Below, one piece after another: positions 25,301-39,400 of a stretch of DNA of 64,000 bases (positions are counted from its first letter, which is position 1; each line of letters opens with the position of its first letter). Made by a program: the position numbers and the translations under genes. The notes under the pieces are model-generated. The model did not search any database. It saw only the letters and a list, made by a program, of their open reading frames with translations, and had not been told where the DNA came from. Origin of the DNA: Sphagnum compactum (lineage: Eukaryota; Bryophyta; Sphagnopsida; Sphagnales); the NCBI GenBank assembly GCA_965153455.1, contig OZ234504.1, positions 8,184,001 to 8,248,000 of the forward strand, in the 5' to 3' direction.

Positions 25301-28300
25301 TACTAACAACGATTGAGTTCCTGCTTTGTCCCTTTGGTATCCTTTTTGTTTTCCTTTTTCTAGATTTTGGGGCTCGACATATGCGCAGACATACTAGTAG
25401 GCGACAACATGCACCGTGGAATCTCTGGAGGACAGAAGAAACGTGTCACCACAGGTGTGTTGCAACCTCCTACCTCAAGAATTTTGCTTCGTTGATTCCT
25501 GAGCTGTGTCTATCTTTTGAGCTGAAAAAGTGCCTCCTGGTTTTTTGGTCAGTTTAGAACCCACCTGAAAGGGGGACTCACAATTACGTGGTTACTGGCA
25601 TGCCCAATCTACTTGCTGAATCCATCACGCCGTCACTGTTGCCCATGGTTAGTTACACATGGGGTGCACATAAGAAACAGTTGCATTTTGGAGCTGAAGA
25701 AGAGCAACTGATCTGAGTCAAAACAGATGTAGTTAGTCATTTCAGTCAAGTAACATTGATTACCATAGAGTCATTGTAGTTGCAATGCTAGAGGTAGACA
25801 AACATGTGTATTTGTCTCTGAATAAGTATTGCAAGGGGGTTTGTGGTTATTGGAATGGGGTTGTAGTTGATGGGTTGATGTGTGTATGCATTTATTTCAT
25901 GCAATTTTTTTCCTTTTTTGGTCTTTTGCGTGTGTGTGTGTTTCAGGGGAGATGATTGTTGGGCCAACGACAGCCCTGTTCATGGATGAGATATCAACAG
26001 GTTTAGACAGCTCGACGACTTTCCAGATTGTGAAATGTCTGAGTCAGTTTTGTCACGTAATGGAGGCAACAATCCTGATGTCACTGTTGCAGCCTGCCCC
26101 TGAAACATTTCAGCTGTTTGACGATATCATTTTATTGTCAGAAGGTCAGGTTGTGTACCATGGGCCGAAAGAAAATATTTTGGAGTTTTTCCAAGGCTGT
26201 GGTTTCAAGTGTCCAGAACGCAAAGGCATTGCTGATTTCTTGCAGGAGGTAAGGCCACCACCATTGTTGTTGTTGTTGTTGTTGTTGCCCATATCACCCA
26301 TATCCAGCCACATCAAAAACGAACCCATCAAATCATGTGCTTAAACTGCAGCTCGTGTGCTCAGAGTACTTCCAAAGTGAGACCCATAAGTCCTAACTGA
26401 TGTGAGTTGGATGTCTTGTGAACAAACCCATCAGCTGACAGAAGATGTGATAACAAACAAAAGGAACTGTTTTTCTTCAGGTAACATCACAGAAAGATCA
26501 AGAACAGTACTGGGATAGGCATCAACCATACCGGTATGTATCTGTGAAGCACTTTGCAGAGCTGTTCCAGACATTCCACATTGGAAAGCGAATGGAAGCT
26601 GAGTTAATGGTACCATATCAGAAGGAGCAGAGCCACAAAGCAGCACTCTCGTTCTACAGATACTCTGTCAGCAACTGGGAACTGTTCAAGGCAAATTTTG
26701 CCAAGGAGTGGCTTCTGATGAAACGGAACTCATTCATATACATCTTCAAGACTGTTCAGGTCTGGGCTCATTAAGGAAAAAGAAAAAAAAAGAAAAACCT
26801 TCAAATCTGTGCTGTGTTTTTGTTTATGCTAAACCCTAAACCCTAAATCTTCAACTGTTACACATTGAAGTGATGATATATATGTGTGTGTGTGTGTGCG
26901 TGTATCTCTCTTTTTGCTTTCCGGAATGGGGGAAATAGATTGGTGTGGTTGCGTTGATCTCAATGAGTGTCTTCTTCCGCACAACACTACATCACGACAC
27001 ACAAGAGGATGGTGCAACTTATCTGGGAGCTATTTTTTTCGGGATTATTATTATAATGTTCAATGGTTATGCTGAACTCTCAATGACGATTTTCCGTCTC
27101 CCAGTGTTTTACAAGCAACGGGACCTGCTGTTTTATCCTGCATGGGCTTATGCACTGCCAAGTCTGGTGTTGAGTATACCATCATCCATAGCTGAGGCTG
27201 GCATGTACTCGCTTATCACGTACTATGGCATTGGGTATGCGCCTGAATTGAGCAGGTGATCGTCTCTCTAGGTTTTCCTTTTTTTAAAACTACTATAACC
27301 CTTCATTTGGCAAACCCAAGTGAAGCATTCTGAGATTTTCAGCTGAGTGAATGAATGACCCCACCAACAGTCTTGACACTACTAAAAATTCCAAACCAAA
27401 TGGTAAATAGAGATGATGGTTGTCATCTTGTGCTGAGGAGGATGAAATAAAGTTTTCTGGGAGTTTGTCACAGGAATTATGGATGGATGTGCCAGGTTTT
27501 TGCGGGCGTATTTGTTGCTATTTGTGATACACCAATTGTCATCATCCATGTTCCGCTTGATTGCGGGTTTGTGTCGGACAATGGTGGTGGCGAATACAGG
27601 AGGAACCTTTGCACTTCTCATCATTTTCATGCTAGCGGGCTTCATTATTCCAGAACCCCAGATTAAGGCCTGGTGGATTTGGGGCTACTGGTCATCTCCA
27701 GTTGCATATGCTGAGAAAGCATTAACTGTCAACGAGTTTTTGGCACCACAATGGGCCAAGGTACTTACTACAAGTCCTCTTTTTTTCTCTTTTTAAAATT
27801 TAATTTAATTTAATTTTAATTTTTTTGTGGTTCTCTAAACACACACACAAAATATGCTGTTTATTTCTTTCTTATAATAGCCTCTGAAATGGGTCTTGAC
27901 AATGTGACTCCTTTTTTGCAATTTTTATAATATTATTAACACAGCCAAGGTACAACAAATTTTTGCAGCCAATCGCAAATAGTAACAGGACGCTAGGGCA
28001 ACAGGTGTTGTTTAATAGTGGTATTCCAGCACACGCCTACTGGTATTGGATAGGAGTAGCAGCATTGGTGGGCTACGTGTTTTTGTTCTATACGCTCTAC
28101 ACTCTTGCGCTTACATATCTAAACCGTAAGTTCATTCCTTTCACAAAATCTTCAAAATTGTTAACCTTCAAAATTGTCATGTATAATTTTTCTACCTACT
28201 ACTACTACAGACTATGCGTTTTTGTGATCATTCTGTGTGGTTTTCTCCCGCCCCCCTCTTCTAGAGAGGGCATGTGCTCTGTGTATCAAGGGGCATGATG

Positions 28301-31300
28301 ATGCAAACTGTGAAATTTCTACCAAACTAGGTGAGTGATTTATCTCTTTACGAATTGTAATCTTTATTTTATGGGTGGTTTATGACAAAAACAGCATTAG
28401 GAAAACCCCAAGCCATCGTATCGGAGGAAGCACTTGCACAAAGGAATGCCAACCGGACAGGCAAAGTTGCCCTACCTTCTTTACATCACAAGTCCCGAAA
28501 GCTTCTTCCTCGTTCTTTGTCAAGGGATATGGATGGTGATATTCTATCCCCCACCCAGTCAGATCAATTTTTTGCTGATGTTTTCTAAATACTCTAGGGT
28601 TTAGGGTTTAAGGTTTAGTGTGTTGTGAAAACATGTTTTTCCAGTTTCCATGTGGGTTTTATATTCTACTTATTTCGGAGTCTGTCAACATACCCAACAT
28701 GTGTTCTTCTCATCATACCTTTTTATTATGGACCCGCCCACAAGTCCTTTTGATAGCCTTCCTTTCCAATAAATGTGCAATATCATTGGGGATGGAATAG
28801 GTGTTGGGGTGCCGGTGAAACTTGTGGTGGAAGGAGAAGAGCAAGATGGGCAAGGAGTATTGGTGCAACAGCAAGCAAGCAGTCGCACTTTGACAATTGA
28901 TTCCACTGAAGCTGCTGCTGCTGCTGCCAGGCCAAAACATGGCATGATATTACCATTCCATCCCTTGACTATCTCCTTCAAAAATATTAAGTATTTTGTT
29001 GACATGCCTGCGGTATTGAACCTCCTCATGACTTTTTTTGTTGTTTTTGTAATTGGGTGTTAAGTTGGGCATGATCCAAATTGTAGCAATAGAAATCTTT
29101 GAAGGCCAATAGCTTAACTTGTAGGTGGCATGATCCAACTTAGCAATAGAAAATCTTTGAAGGCAATAGCTAGGTTGTAAGCAGCATCATGGCCACTTGG
29201 GTTGTTGTGGGAAAGAATGGGGTTTAGGGTTTAGGGTCTTGTAGAAGGTGTGTTCCAATGCCTGAAGCCCATTAATTTTGTTGTAAATTATGGACTCTAC
29301 TTAAGCGTGTGATAATAATTTCCATTGGATGATTTTATTTTTTAAATTTATTTATTTATATTTTTGTTGGTACACAGGAAATGAAGAAGCAGGGGGTGAT
29401 TGAGGACAAGCTTCAACTGCTGTGCGGGGTGACTGGTGTATTCCGACCAGGTGTCCTCACTGCATTGGTTGGGGTGAGTGGTGCTGGCAAGACAACTCTC
29501 ATGGATGTTCTTGGGGGCAGGAAAACTGGTGGCTACATAGAAGGCGAGATTCGCATTTGTGGGTACCCCAAAAGACAACAAACTTTTGCACGAATTTCAG
29601 GCTACTGTGAACAGAATGACATTCACTCACCTCAAGTTACTGTCAAAGAGTCACTTGTTTATTCTGCTTGGCTTCGCCTACCTCCTGAAATTGGCAAGGA
29701 AACTCGTGAGGTAAATGCCCTGATGGTACCTTTAAAAACAAAAACTCAGAGAGCCAAGTTGTTATGTTTTGTAGGAACTTGGTAAAAAAACTATTTGTGA
29801 TGTTGTTGGACATATTTGATGTTTTGAAAGTGCCTATCATCAGGAATGTCTGAAACTCAGAACGAGGAGTTTTTTTTGGGAGAACTTTGCAACTTTGCAT
29901 CAGAACACGGGGAAAAGAAGAGACATTTGTAGGTGAGAACTTTGAGGTTTAGAGAGTTATTAATTTATTGATTTTTAGTTTTTTTGGGTTGGGTTTTTCT
30001 TGAAGAACAGAAATTTGTGGAGGAGGTAATGGAGTTAGTGGAGTTGGTGCCATTGCAAAATGCACTGGTGGGGTTACCTGGGATGACAGGCCTATCAACA
30101 GAGCAACTAAAGCGCCTAACAATAGCTGTTGAGCTTGTGGCAAATCCATCCATAATATTCATGGACGAACCTACAAGTGGGCTTGATGCACGTGCTGCTG
30201 CCATTGTTATGCGCACTGTGCGTAACACAGTCGACACTGGACGTACTGTTGTGTGTACCATTCATCAACCAAGCATTGACATCTTTGAGGCATTTGATGA
30301 GGTAGGCTCAAATCATCATACATGCAGGATTTGAGGACTGATTACATATTATTAATTCAGTTCTGTTGATGAATAGGGTTTAGGGTTAAAACCCTAAACT
30401 CAGCTGTGCTGCTGCTGCTGCTGCACTCATCTGATTGCCCTTGCAATCTGGTAATCAATTGCAGATGTTGTTGATGAAGCGTGGAGGCCAAGTGATTTAT
30501 ATGGGACCACTCGGCCATCATTCTCACAATCTGATTAAGTATTTTGAGGTGCGTACCTCTTTTGGAAAGGACTCAATCATTCATGTGCTAATTGAAGTTT
30601 CTGAAGAGCTTGGTCCAGTGTTGGGTGGTTATCTGATTTTTATTTATTTATTTAATAACCTCTGGCTCTGTAATAAGAAACATTTGGGAATTCAAACAAC
30701 CTCGGGTTCTGGGTTTATGAAAATTTTCAGGATCAAAGACCCTCCTCTGGTTCTGGTTTTTTTTTTTGAAATTATCAGAATCAAAGAATCTCTGGTTCCT
30801 GGGTTTTTCAAGCAAGCCTGGCAAAGAACTGGCAGTTGTATAGAAGGTTATTGGACTGTATATTAGATTTTTTTCAGATCTGCAGTTTTGAATCGGAACC
30901 AGTTCTCAAATTTTTGAGAACCATGGTTATATGTTGGAACCGGTCATTGATTTGAGTTTTTTTGGGGGACTGGAGAACCATGGTTATATCTTTGAGATCT
31001 GCCCCCTGAGAACTGCTGGTTATCAGTTTTGATTTCTGATAACCACCCAGCACTGGTTTGGTCTGAAAGTTCTTCAGTACAGGAGATTTTACGCCAATTT
31101 ACAGTGTGTGGGTATAGAGTCCAATGTAGCGAGCAGGTTGGTCTTGATTCTTTTTTCTCAAATCCTGCTGGTACTAGCTAATGCCTTTGTGCTCTTTGGT
31201 TCGCAGGCAATTCCAGGAGTACCAAGGATAAAGGAGGGTTACAATCCTGCAACATGGATGCTTGATGTAACCAGCAACATGGTTGAACAACAGCTCAGCA

Positions 31301-33135
31301 TTGACTTCGCAGAAATCTACAGACGCTCAGATCTTTACCAGTAATATATATTGGAAATCCTCCTACTATAATAATGATGATAATAATGATAATAATTCAA
31401 ATGACAATTCTTTTTTTTAATTTGGAAAAGATGGGTTTCAAACTAGAACTTCAAATTTTTTTGTGAGGGAGTGAGTGTTTTCAGGTCTTCTTCTTCTTTT
31501 CCTTCTTTTGGGAATGCTTTTATGGGAATTATTTAATTCTTTTTTTATTTCTATGATTTTTGGGTCAGGGGGAACAAGGAAATGGTAGAGATTGCAAGCA
31601 TTCCAGTGGCAGGATCAAAGGATCTGTATTTCCGGACACAATACTCACAATCATTCTGGACACAAATAAGAGCATGCTTGTGGAAACAGCATTGGACATA
31701 TTGGCGTAGCCCAGATTACAATTGTGTCCGCCTGTTTTTCACATTTGTTTCTGCTGTTCTCTTTGGCACCATTTTCTGGAACATTGGCAAGAAAACGTAC
31801 GTTTTTTCTTAGAAACAATTTGGCCCTTGAATTCTAGAGGTGGGTTTGATGAGTTAGGGTTTAGAGTCATGGGTCATGGGTTTCAAGACAGCCCATATTT
31901 TTTGAACTGTGTTGGTAGCCTAATTAGGGAAGTGATAGTTTCAAATGGGTTATTCTGTTGCAGAGAGGTTGAGAGCAACTTATTCAGTGTGCTGGGGGCC
32001 ATGTATGGTGCAACATTGTTCCTTGGAATCAACAATGCCACCACAGTGCAGCCTGTGGTAGCCATTGAGCGCATGATTTTCTATAGAGAACGAGCTGCTG
32101 GCATGTATGCTGCTGTCCCTTATGCTATTGCCCAGGTACTACGATGTCTTGCTCTTTCTGTGTTATTTTTTCCCTTACGATGGCACACACTCCCCCAACA
32201 ATTGTTTCACCACAAACCCTAAAATGTGTCATAGAATGGATTAACTCTAATTTCTGAATATTTTGCCTGTACAATTCAAAATGAAGTTTTCAGTTTGCTT
32301 TTGGCTGTCTTTCCTGGGTTGTGTTGGTTGCAGATTCTGATAGAGGTACCCTACTGTTTGGTTCAAACCATAATGTATTCATTGATCACATTTTCCATGA
32401 TCAATCTGGAGTGGAGTGTGACCAAGTTCCTTTGGTATGTATTCATCATGTTCTTCACGCTCCTCTACTTCACATACTATGGGATGATGGCAGTCGCACT
32501 TACCCCTAACCATCAAGTTGCAGCAATTCTTGCCTCTGGATTCTACTCTGTCTTCAATCTCTTCTCCGGCTTTCTCATCTTCAAGCCTGTAAGTTTTTAC
32601 TCAACAACGCATATCGTGCATGGTCCTTCCAAGGAAACAATGATGAATTAAGAAAATATTTTCCATGACATTAGGCTTTGATGTTGGAAAAAAGAGTGAG
32701 TGATCCCTTCACTCTTTACAGTTCCATTGAAGAGATCAAGCATGATACTGGAGTGTTTTCATGCTCATGCTTATCAGACTGAATTTTATTTTTTCTGTAA
32801 TAGGAAGTTTTGCTCAGAGTGAATGAGGGACAAAGGATAAGAAATTTTGGGTTGGGGTGCAGAAAATACCCACGTGGTGGATATGGTATTATTGGGCATG
32901 TCCAGTGGCATGGACACTATATGGTTTGATCTCAACTCAATTCGGTGACATAGAATCGTATGTGGAGCTGACGAGCAGTGGTGATCACATCAAAGTGAAG
33001 GACTTCATTTCTCAAACATTTGGGTTCAACAACAACATGTTGGGCCTTGTACTTGCAATGCCAGTTGTATTCGCTGTTCTGTTTGCAGGTGTGTTTGCCT
33101 TCGGCATCAAGTTTCTCAATTTCCAACACCGATGA
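22335..33135 (+). CDS. Full-size PDR-type ABC transporter, ABCG subfamily (23 exons)
   Basis: Pleiotropic-drug-resistance ABC transporter, expected in the plasma membrane exporting lipophilic compounds. The substrate cannot be read from sequence. Exons: 22335-22834, 23051-23171, 23462-23550, 24176-24260, 24491-24650, 24762-24838, 25067-25120, 25364-25454, 25947-26248, 26481-26759, 26939-27255, 27496-27760, 27969-28125, 28395-28535, 28801-29012, 29378-29710, 30011-30301, 30465-30548, 31207-31340, 31569-31796, 31964-32135, 32334-32588, 32863-33135. All junctions are GT-AG, the phases agree, and the product is 1539 aa ending TGA. Order NBD1-TMD1-NBD2-TMD2: Walker A GPPSSGKT (243-250), ISGGQ (382-386), Walker B LFMDE (403-407); second Walker A GVSGAGKT (982-989), LSTEQ (1089-1093), FMDEP (1111-1115). 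Membrane segments fall in exons 10-13 and 20-23. The Ser/Gly/Ala/His-rich N terminus and the central linker make it somewhat longer than the usual 1400-1500 aa. The exon 14/15 junction is the least certain. Confidence 0.93.
29062..29182. repeat. Short tandem duplication in ABCG intron 15
   Basis: GGCATGATCCAA followed by TAGCAATAGAAA and ATCTTTGAAGGC occurs twice about 60 bp apart with small indels. It lies wholly within intron 15 (29013-29377). Confidence 0.65.
30601..31077. mobile_element. MITE-like insertion in ABCG intron 18
   Basis: Terminal inverted repeats of about 45 bp bound a 477-bp segment. The left end reads CTGAAGAGCTT ... CCAGTG then TTGGGTGGTTATC. The reverse complement of the right end reads CTGAAGAACTT ... 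CCAGTG then CTGGGTGGTTATC. Inside are short repeats (GAGAACCATGGTTATAT twice, about 30917 and 30970). No transposase is present and I could not find a clean target duplication, so the superfamily is open. It accounts for most of intron 18 (30549-31206). Confidence 0.6.
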
Positions 33136-35277
33136 ATGAACTAGAAATCTGATATTTGTAAAATTGTACAATTTTTACATTAGGGAAGAGAAGAGGCAAC
33201 AAAAAAAACAGTGGGGGTGGAAAAACCCAAAAGCCAAAATAGCTGGTATATGATGATAGCCAAACATGCAAAGGTTTAGGGGAAAAAAAAAAAGGTCAGT
33301 AGTAGAGAAGAAAACCAATTTGAGAAAAGACAAAAATCATCATTGTCAAGGTTTATTTTTCCCAGACAACTTTCTTAACACCAAGTCATAGGAAAGCAAA
33401 AAGAAAACATTACTTGAGGTCTCTCTCTCTTGAGACAGACAAACTGGGTAGTAGGATCAATTATACAGACACTCTCTCACTCAAATTCTGTATAGAAGAA
33501 GATACAACTAAAAATTATAACTATTTCCCAGGGGCATAATTTTGCTCATTCAAAGCTGACAAAAGGTATTTTGAGTTATTATTAACAGGCATTTTACAAG
33601 AACAAGTTGAAAGTCGTGTGCAAATAATAATTAATGATATTCTGAAAAGTGCAAAAAACTTCTGCTGCTGCAGTGTTTCTGTCTTTCATGTAGACTACAT
33701 GAAAGTTTAGCTTTTTTGATATTGCAAATCTCAACATCGTAGTGCTTTCTTTTCCTGCTTTGTCGAATCATGAACATCCATCATCTCACTTACCCGATTA
33801 TTATGGGCCTTCGTTGATCCCCCCATCTAAGCTTTTTGTTATGATTAATTAATGTTTGCAAGTTCATTAACAGATTAACAAATAGAAGTTGAAGACTTGT
33901 TAACTTCAATAAGTAATTTATGTATTTGATGACATACCATATTCATGTATTTGAAGACCTCTCTAACACATGTAAACAATGTGCCAGAACCCTCTCTCTC
34001 TCTCTCTCTCTCTCGTTCATAAGGAAGGAGGATTGCAAGGTTGCAAAACTTTACAGAAATGTTAGCGTTTGCACACACAGTCTAGTCTCATTAAAATTAG
34101 AAAACGGATAGTCAAAAGTTCCAAAGCTCCAAGATATGCAACATTTAAGTACTAGTTCACTAAGGCAACTTTTCAACACAATTCAGGGACACCAATTCAG
34201 GAACAATCTCAATGCTCACAAACAATTTCTTCACAGCTAGGCACAAGCCGACAGCGGCTACAGTATTTGAGTGCCACTAAACTGAACTGAGCTCCTCAAA
34301 ACTATACAAGCCTCCCATTCTAACATCCCTCATTGGCCACAGAAGCTAATTATATCCAACCTAGGCACAAGCCTCTTCCTTGGACCCCATGATTGCATAT
34401 TTGCTAAGTACTAATGTGCTAATCCATTGACCCTCGTCTGTGTGTTACGCAGACAAGGTTCAAAAACATACCTTCCATGACAAGACACCTTCCTAGCATA
34501 TGGAAACAGACATATCCATGTTAGGAAACAAACATACCATGTGAGGAAACAAACATACCATGTGAGGACATCTATAACATGCCTTCCATGTGAACTTTGA
34601 AGACTTTTCTAACATACGGAAAAATACATACCTTTCGTGTGCAGACATATCTATGAGATTGGGGAAAACCCTCTCCAGACATTGCTTTGAAGCTTAACCC
34701 CTGGATAGAGTGCAGCAAGAAACCTCCAAGGGAAATCAAACTCACACAAAGTGTCAGACCTTCAATATAGAAAACCAATCCAAGTCACTCATTCATTGCT
34801 TCAAACAATGGTGGGGGGGGCAGGAGGAGGGGTGCTACAGAGCCTCTCCATACAGCAAACTCACTACCAACCAAACGCAATTGTAATTGCAAAGCATTGC
34901 ACAAACTTTAAATGTGCAGTCTAACAAAAGAGTCAAAATGGTTCCCGCATTGAAAGCTTTCTGGGTTAACAGTGAGGATTACCTTAGAGAGACTTTCAAG
35001 GAGTCCAAATCCTCACTGCCACCCTTCCTTTCATTTTTTGTAGTTTACAACCTGCCAAATGCCAACTGCCTATCCTATGACACAAGACATAAACATAGCT
35101 ATGTACATAAAAAAAAATTAGTCTACAACAGAAAAACCCCCCACATCACGTCCCCTCTCCCCTCGCCCCCCGCCTTTTTGCTTTCCAGGATGAATTCACC
35201 CACTAAATGCAGAACTACCTCTTTCAGAGACTCGCTGTTTTTGCCCCCAAACAATATCTCTATCTCATTGCTTTCTC
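33136..35277. other. Intergenic region between two convergent genes
   Basis: It holds the 3' ends of the ABCG (+) and MYB (-) transcripts. Visible elements are a CT tract (about 33993-34014) and a tandem AAACAAACATACCATGTGAGG motif (about 34526-34568). No third gene was recognised. Confidence 0.5.
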
Positions 35278-38265
35278 TCACACAACACTGATGGCATTGC
35301 TACTTGGACTAATGCTGCTAGAGTTGAAAGATGAGTTGACTTGAAAGGCTGATGAGTGTCTTGAGGGTGGGTCCAAAAGCTTCAAAGTCAGCTGCGATGG
35401 CTCTGGAGGTGATAGTCCCAAACTCAAATGGGACATCTCTTTTGCCTCATCAATCTTAACAGGCGCTGTGGGAACTGATGCTGTTGGCCTGACAAGCTTG
35501 GAGTTCATGGAAGGTGAATTTGTAGGCCTCCCATAAGCCTGGCCAGTTGGACCTGGCCACATTGGAAATGCATATGGGATGTTTGAAATTCCTAGAGGAC
35601 CATTTGGAGGCAATCCTCCTGAGGAAGGAAGAGCAGCAACTGGTTGTTGCAGCATGGGTCTTGCAGCATCTGGACCGAACACCAGACCCACTCCATCAGG
35701 TGACTGCTCAGTTGATGCTCCAAGGAGGCCATTTCCCAAAGACATCACAGAAACAGCCACTGGTGCTTCCATGTGTGTTGGAAGACCAAAAGGTCTTACT
35801 GGCATTCCAAATCTGTGTGAATCGTAGTAGAGTCCTGGGGTAAACTTTGAACTTGACCCTAGGCTTAGCTGATGAAGAGGAGTCAACATATCTGAGGATG
35901 CATTTGGAATTGGCTCTTCCATCATTGGGGATAGACCCTGTGAGATGATGACAAGCAACAGTTCTCAGAAACAACATAATCTGTAGAATCCTCCAGTATC
36001 ACTGTCAGAGATATTACATCAATAGACATAAGCAAGGCACATTTTGGCCTTCATCTCTCAGCAAGTAAAATCTGGCTTCATACAATATTTTCAATGGCTC
36101 AGGAAGGAACCAAGAACCTGAGAAAGTCACATGTACAAATAGGAGCAATTCCTGCCAAGCAGTCTGAGGCTTTACACCTCACACAAACTATCTCAAGAAA
36201 GCAAAACCAAAGGGAGATGGCATTAAAAATAAGAATCGGGGAGCATTGCGCTCACATGATACATTCCCTCTCCACCTCCAGAAACATGGATCCAATTAAG
36301 CTGTACAATCCTAACCTGCATAAATGCCATGATGACTACCATAGGACTGAAACTAATGGGGAAACATATATAACCATTTGAAAAGTACACACCGTTTCTG
36401 AGACAATGTCAAAGAGACTAGATCGTCTTTTCCGCTTGTTAAGGTTGCTCTGTCTGATGAAGTACTTTTGGGCATGGCTGGCAACCTGTGTTGGAGTTCT
36501 TGTTTGCACAAAGTTCCTAGAGATACCCCTCCAGTCTCCTTTCCCCAACTTCTGAAGACCAAGCAAGAACAATCTATGTTCTTCCTCTGTCCATGGTACA
36601 CCTGACCCAACAACAGAATGAATTCATGTAAGAATGATGAACTGTAAGTGTGCATGGATACACTTTCTAAGTTCAACAGCAAGGGTTGTTTTGGGCAACT
36701 GTTTGAAACATACACTATCCAGCAGGTAAAGAATGGATGAAAGAGAATACCCTATGAAGCTACAAAAAAAGGTTATCTATCTACAGAAATTGCCAGAACA
36801 ATTCTTTAAAAGGGAGCTCAAGATCTAAAGTTGAATGGCTACAAGGCTGTAAAAGAGAGCAATGTGACACCTTGGTCACAAAATTATGTACTTCTCACAT
36901 TTCTCAAAATGTGGTGAACCTAACACTAGGCTCACCAACAGGGTGATAAGCATTCCTCCTGAACAATAAGAATGCCATGATGTGCACATTATCCACCACA
37001 CATTTATCATTTCTAGTTCCAAAACAAAGATCTCTAGTTCCAAACATTTCCCAAACCTTAAGGTATTCACAATCCTCAGAAAAGCCAATCTAACAGTGCG
37101 GAGTCTTGTTTGTTTCAGCCTGCAAATCCAAGATGAGAAGCCTTCCTTACCATAACATAAAGCCAAACCTATTATGCATGCTAAAAATCATTACATCTAA
37201 TCACAGTGTGTAACACCATAGCAGTAGTGTCATTCAACTTCCAATAGCTGTGTAGATAAGTGCCATTATGGAGGTACTTTGTCTTAACTTGGACATTTTC
37301 TCAAGTGACAGATGGGTCTGCTTCAACACCAACTATTAGCACATGGTCATAAAGCTGACTCCCCTTTTTGAAACTCTAACCAAAACCTTTGATGTTTAGT
37401 AGCAGAAAAACCTACAAGACTGTTGTCCTCAAGGAATTATTTTCCAAATCTGACCTAAATTGCATCAATTTATCAAAATTATCCACTACAGCAGGAGATG
37501 TCCAATGCTGGCTGTAGGAAAACAAACTGCAGTTTCAAAGCAAGATACTATTGGTCTGATTCTACCACTACCTACCTACTGCCACATGTTCCTTTCACAC
37601 AGTCAGTGCACCCAACTCTCAGTGACACAATTGAGGGTCAGTGTTGGAGATCCCATGGTGCCTTACTTTTCTACACTCCCAACAAATGATGCTAACAGTC
37701 ATATGGGAAAACCCACAGAATAATAATGCCCATCATGTGTACATTCAACTTCATCTCAATTCTCTAGGGTCTCCATGAATTCACTTATTTTATCGAGCCA
37801 GAGACTTAAGCAATGTATGTATCATTCATGAACTCATAATCCAAACACCAAAATGCTTCATTCAGATATTCCTGCATATAAAATTGGCAAAATACAAAGA
37901 AACAAGTTTTCAAACTGTGCAGCAGGTTCAGGAAAATTCTGTAGTTGCATGCAGGAGTCCAAAGAAGTAAGGGGGAATGAGAGATATGTGTGGGGGGCCT
38001 ACTTACCCTTTTTCCTCTCTCTTGCGTTGTTGGATGTCTGCACAAGGCCATCAGACACGTAGCCATCCGGCGTGGCTCCAGATCCGGATTGCTCTGGAGG
38101 CGACGGAGGGTTGTTGGCGCTGGCATAATGGCTCAGGTTACTCATGCTCATACTTTTCCTCATGACACCGTCTGTGAGCCTGACGCCGAATAGCCTCACT
38201 CCTCGATCAGGGCATGTCCGAGAATTGTGGCCATTATGACCGCAGTAGGAGCACCCCCGAGCCAT
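35278..38265 (-). CDS. MYB-related (1R-MYB, SHAQKYF) transcription factor, MYBS3/KUA1-like
   Basis: Three exons on the minus strand: 38265-38007, 36601-36393 and 35937-35278. Introns are GT-AG with consistent phases, and the product is 375 aa ending TGA. Residues 5-18 form a CX2CX4HX4C zinc knuckle (C5, C8, H13, C18), followed by an RLFGV motif (24-28) of the kind tied to repression. Exon 2 encodes one MYB repeat with VPWTEEEH (88-95) and the signature SHAQKYF (128-134), the class that binds I-box/TATCCA-type elements. The C-terminal part is Pro/Ser-rich and has two LxLxL EAR-like repression motifs (LSLGL at 327-331, LTLKL at 339-343). Knuckle, SHAQKYF repeat and EAR motifs together match the nuclear repressor group of rice MYBS3 and Arabidopsis KUA1. 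The length fits that family. Targets cannot be read from the sequence. The start was chosen as the Met directly before the knuckle. Confidence 0.92.
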
Positions 38266-39367
38266 CTCCTCGGTCTCTAGGGCTGCCAGTCTGGATTTCG
38301 AGGAGAACGAACGAACAATATCTGCTGCCGCTCCTTGAGAGACGGACGGACGGAGGACTCTGTGACTTTGCCGACAAGAAGTCCGCTCTAGAGCTCACGA
38401 GATATCTATCTCAAGACGAGATTGTAAATAGACAGGGCCACGCAAGAGCAACAAAGCATTGACGGTTTTGTTGTGCTGAACCGAAAGAAAAACTCATCAG
38501 AATGTCCCGGAAAATAATAACCGCGAGGCGGCGACAAAGACGGAATAAAGGGGGATCGGCGAAGAAAGGACCAGTTCCCAAAGCCGTGGCACGTTCTTGC
38601 GAAATAATATATAGGAGAGAGAGGAGGGAGCAGATGACAGGCAAAATCGCACGGATGCCCGTAGATGCCTATCTAGACACGCCTAACTCTCTCTCTCTCT
38701 CTCTCACTCTCTCGACAGGCTTATCAGGAGGAGGTGTCGAAGTGCAAGAGATGACCCCGAAAGAAAGACTCCAGAACAAAATTCGAGGATCGCTCAAACC
38801 ACGAAAGCCTCGAAAAAGAATCTGTCAGAAAAAAAAATCTCAAACCCCGACGCAGATGATGATCACGACGATTCTTCAACTGCACAAGTCGTCCAGCATC
38901 TAGATTGCTCAGATCGAAAGGACCTCCTCAAACACGCGACCTCGTCTACCGATGACCAAACTTCCGGCTTGCTGAAGACAAAAAGACACAAGCAAGCAAG
39001 CACCCCCGGAGAAAGAAAGAACCACCTCGAGAATGCAAAAGGAGAGCGATCAACCCAAAAAAAAACCAAAAACAAAGCCAGGCTACAACAAAACAAAGCT
39101 TACTAATCTGGAAAAATATCAACACCAGACACCAACGCGCACACAGGACATTCTCTAGAAACAGAAAAAAACCTCCAGGACGACACAGGTAATAATATTC
39201 AAACACAGAACGAACTTCAGAACAAGGACGACGACGAGAAAGAGAGACAGAGACCAGAAAGAACGCACGCAAAACACACACACGGACGCCCGCCACAGAA
39301 CAAAACCTTCCCCCACCCCCCACCTCAAGGTCCTCCGTCCACAATCAACCAACGAGAGAAAAAAACA

Positions 39368-39400
<33 letters not shown>

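Noticed and set aside
30435-30866. A 143-codon plus-strand frame
   Set aside because: Only 30465-30548 is a real exon (ABCG exon 18). The rest is intron and MITE sequence.
35547-35843. Plus-strand frame of 98 codons
   Set aside because: It is antisense to the last exon of the MYB gene.
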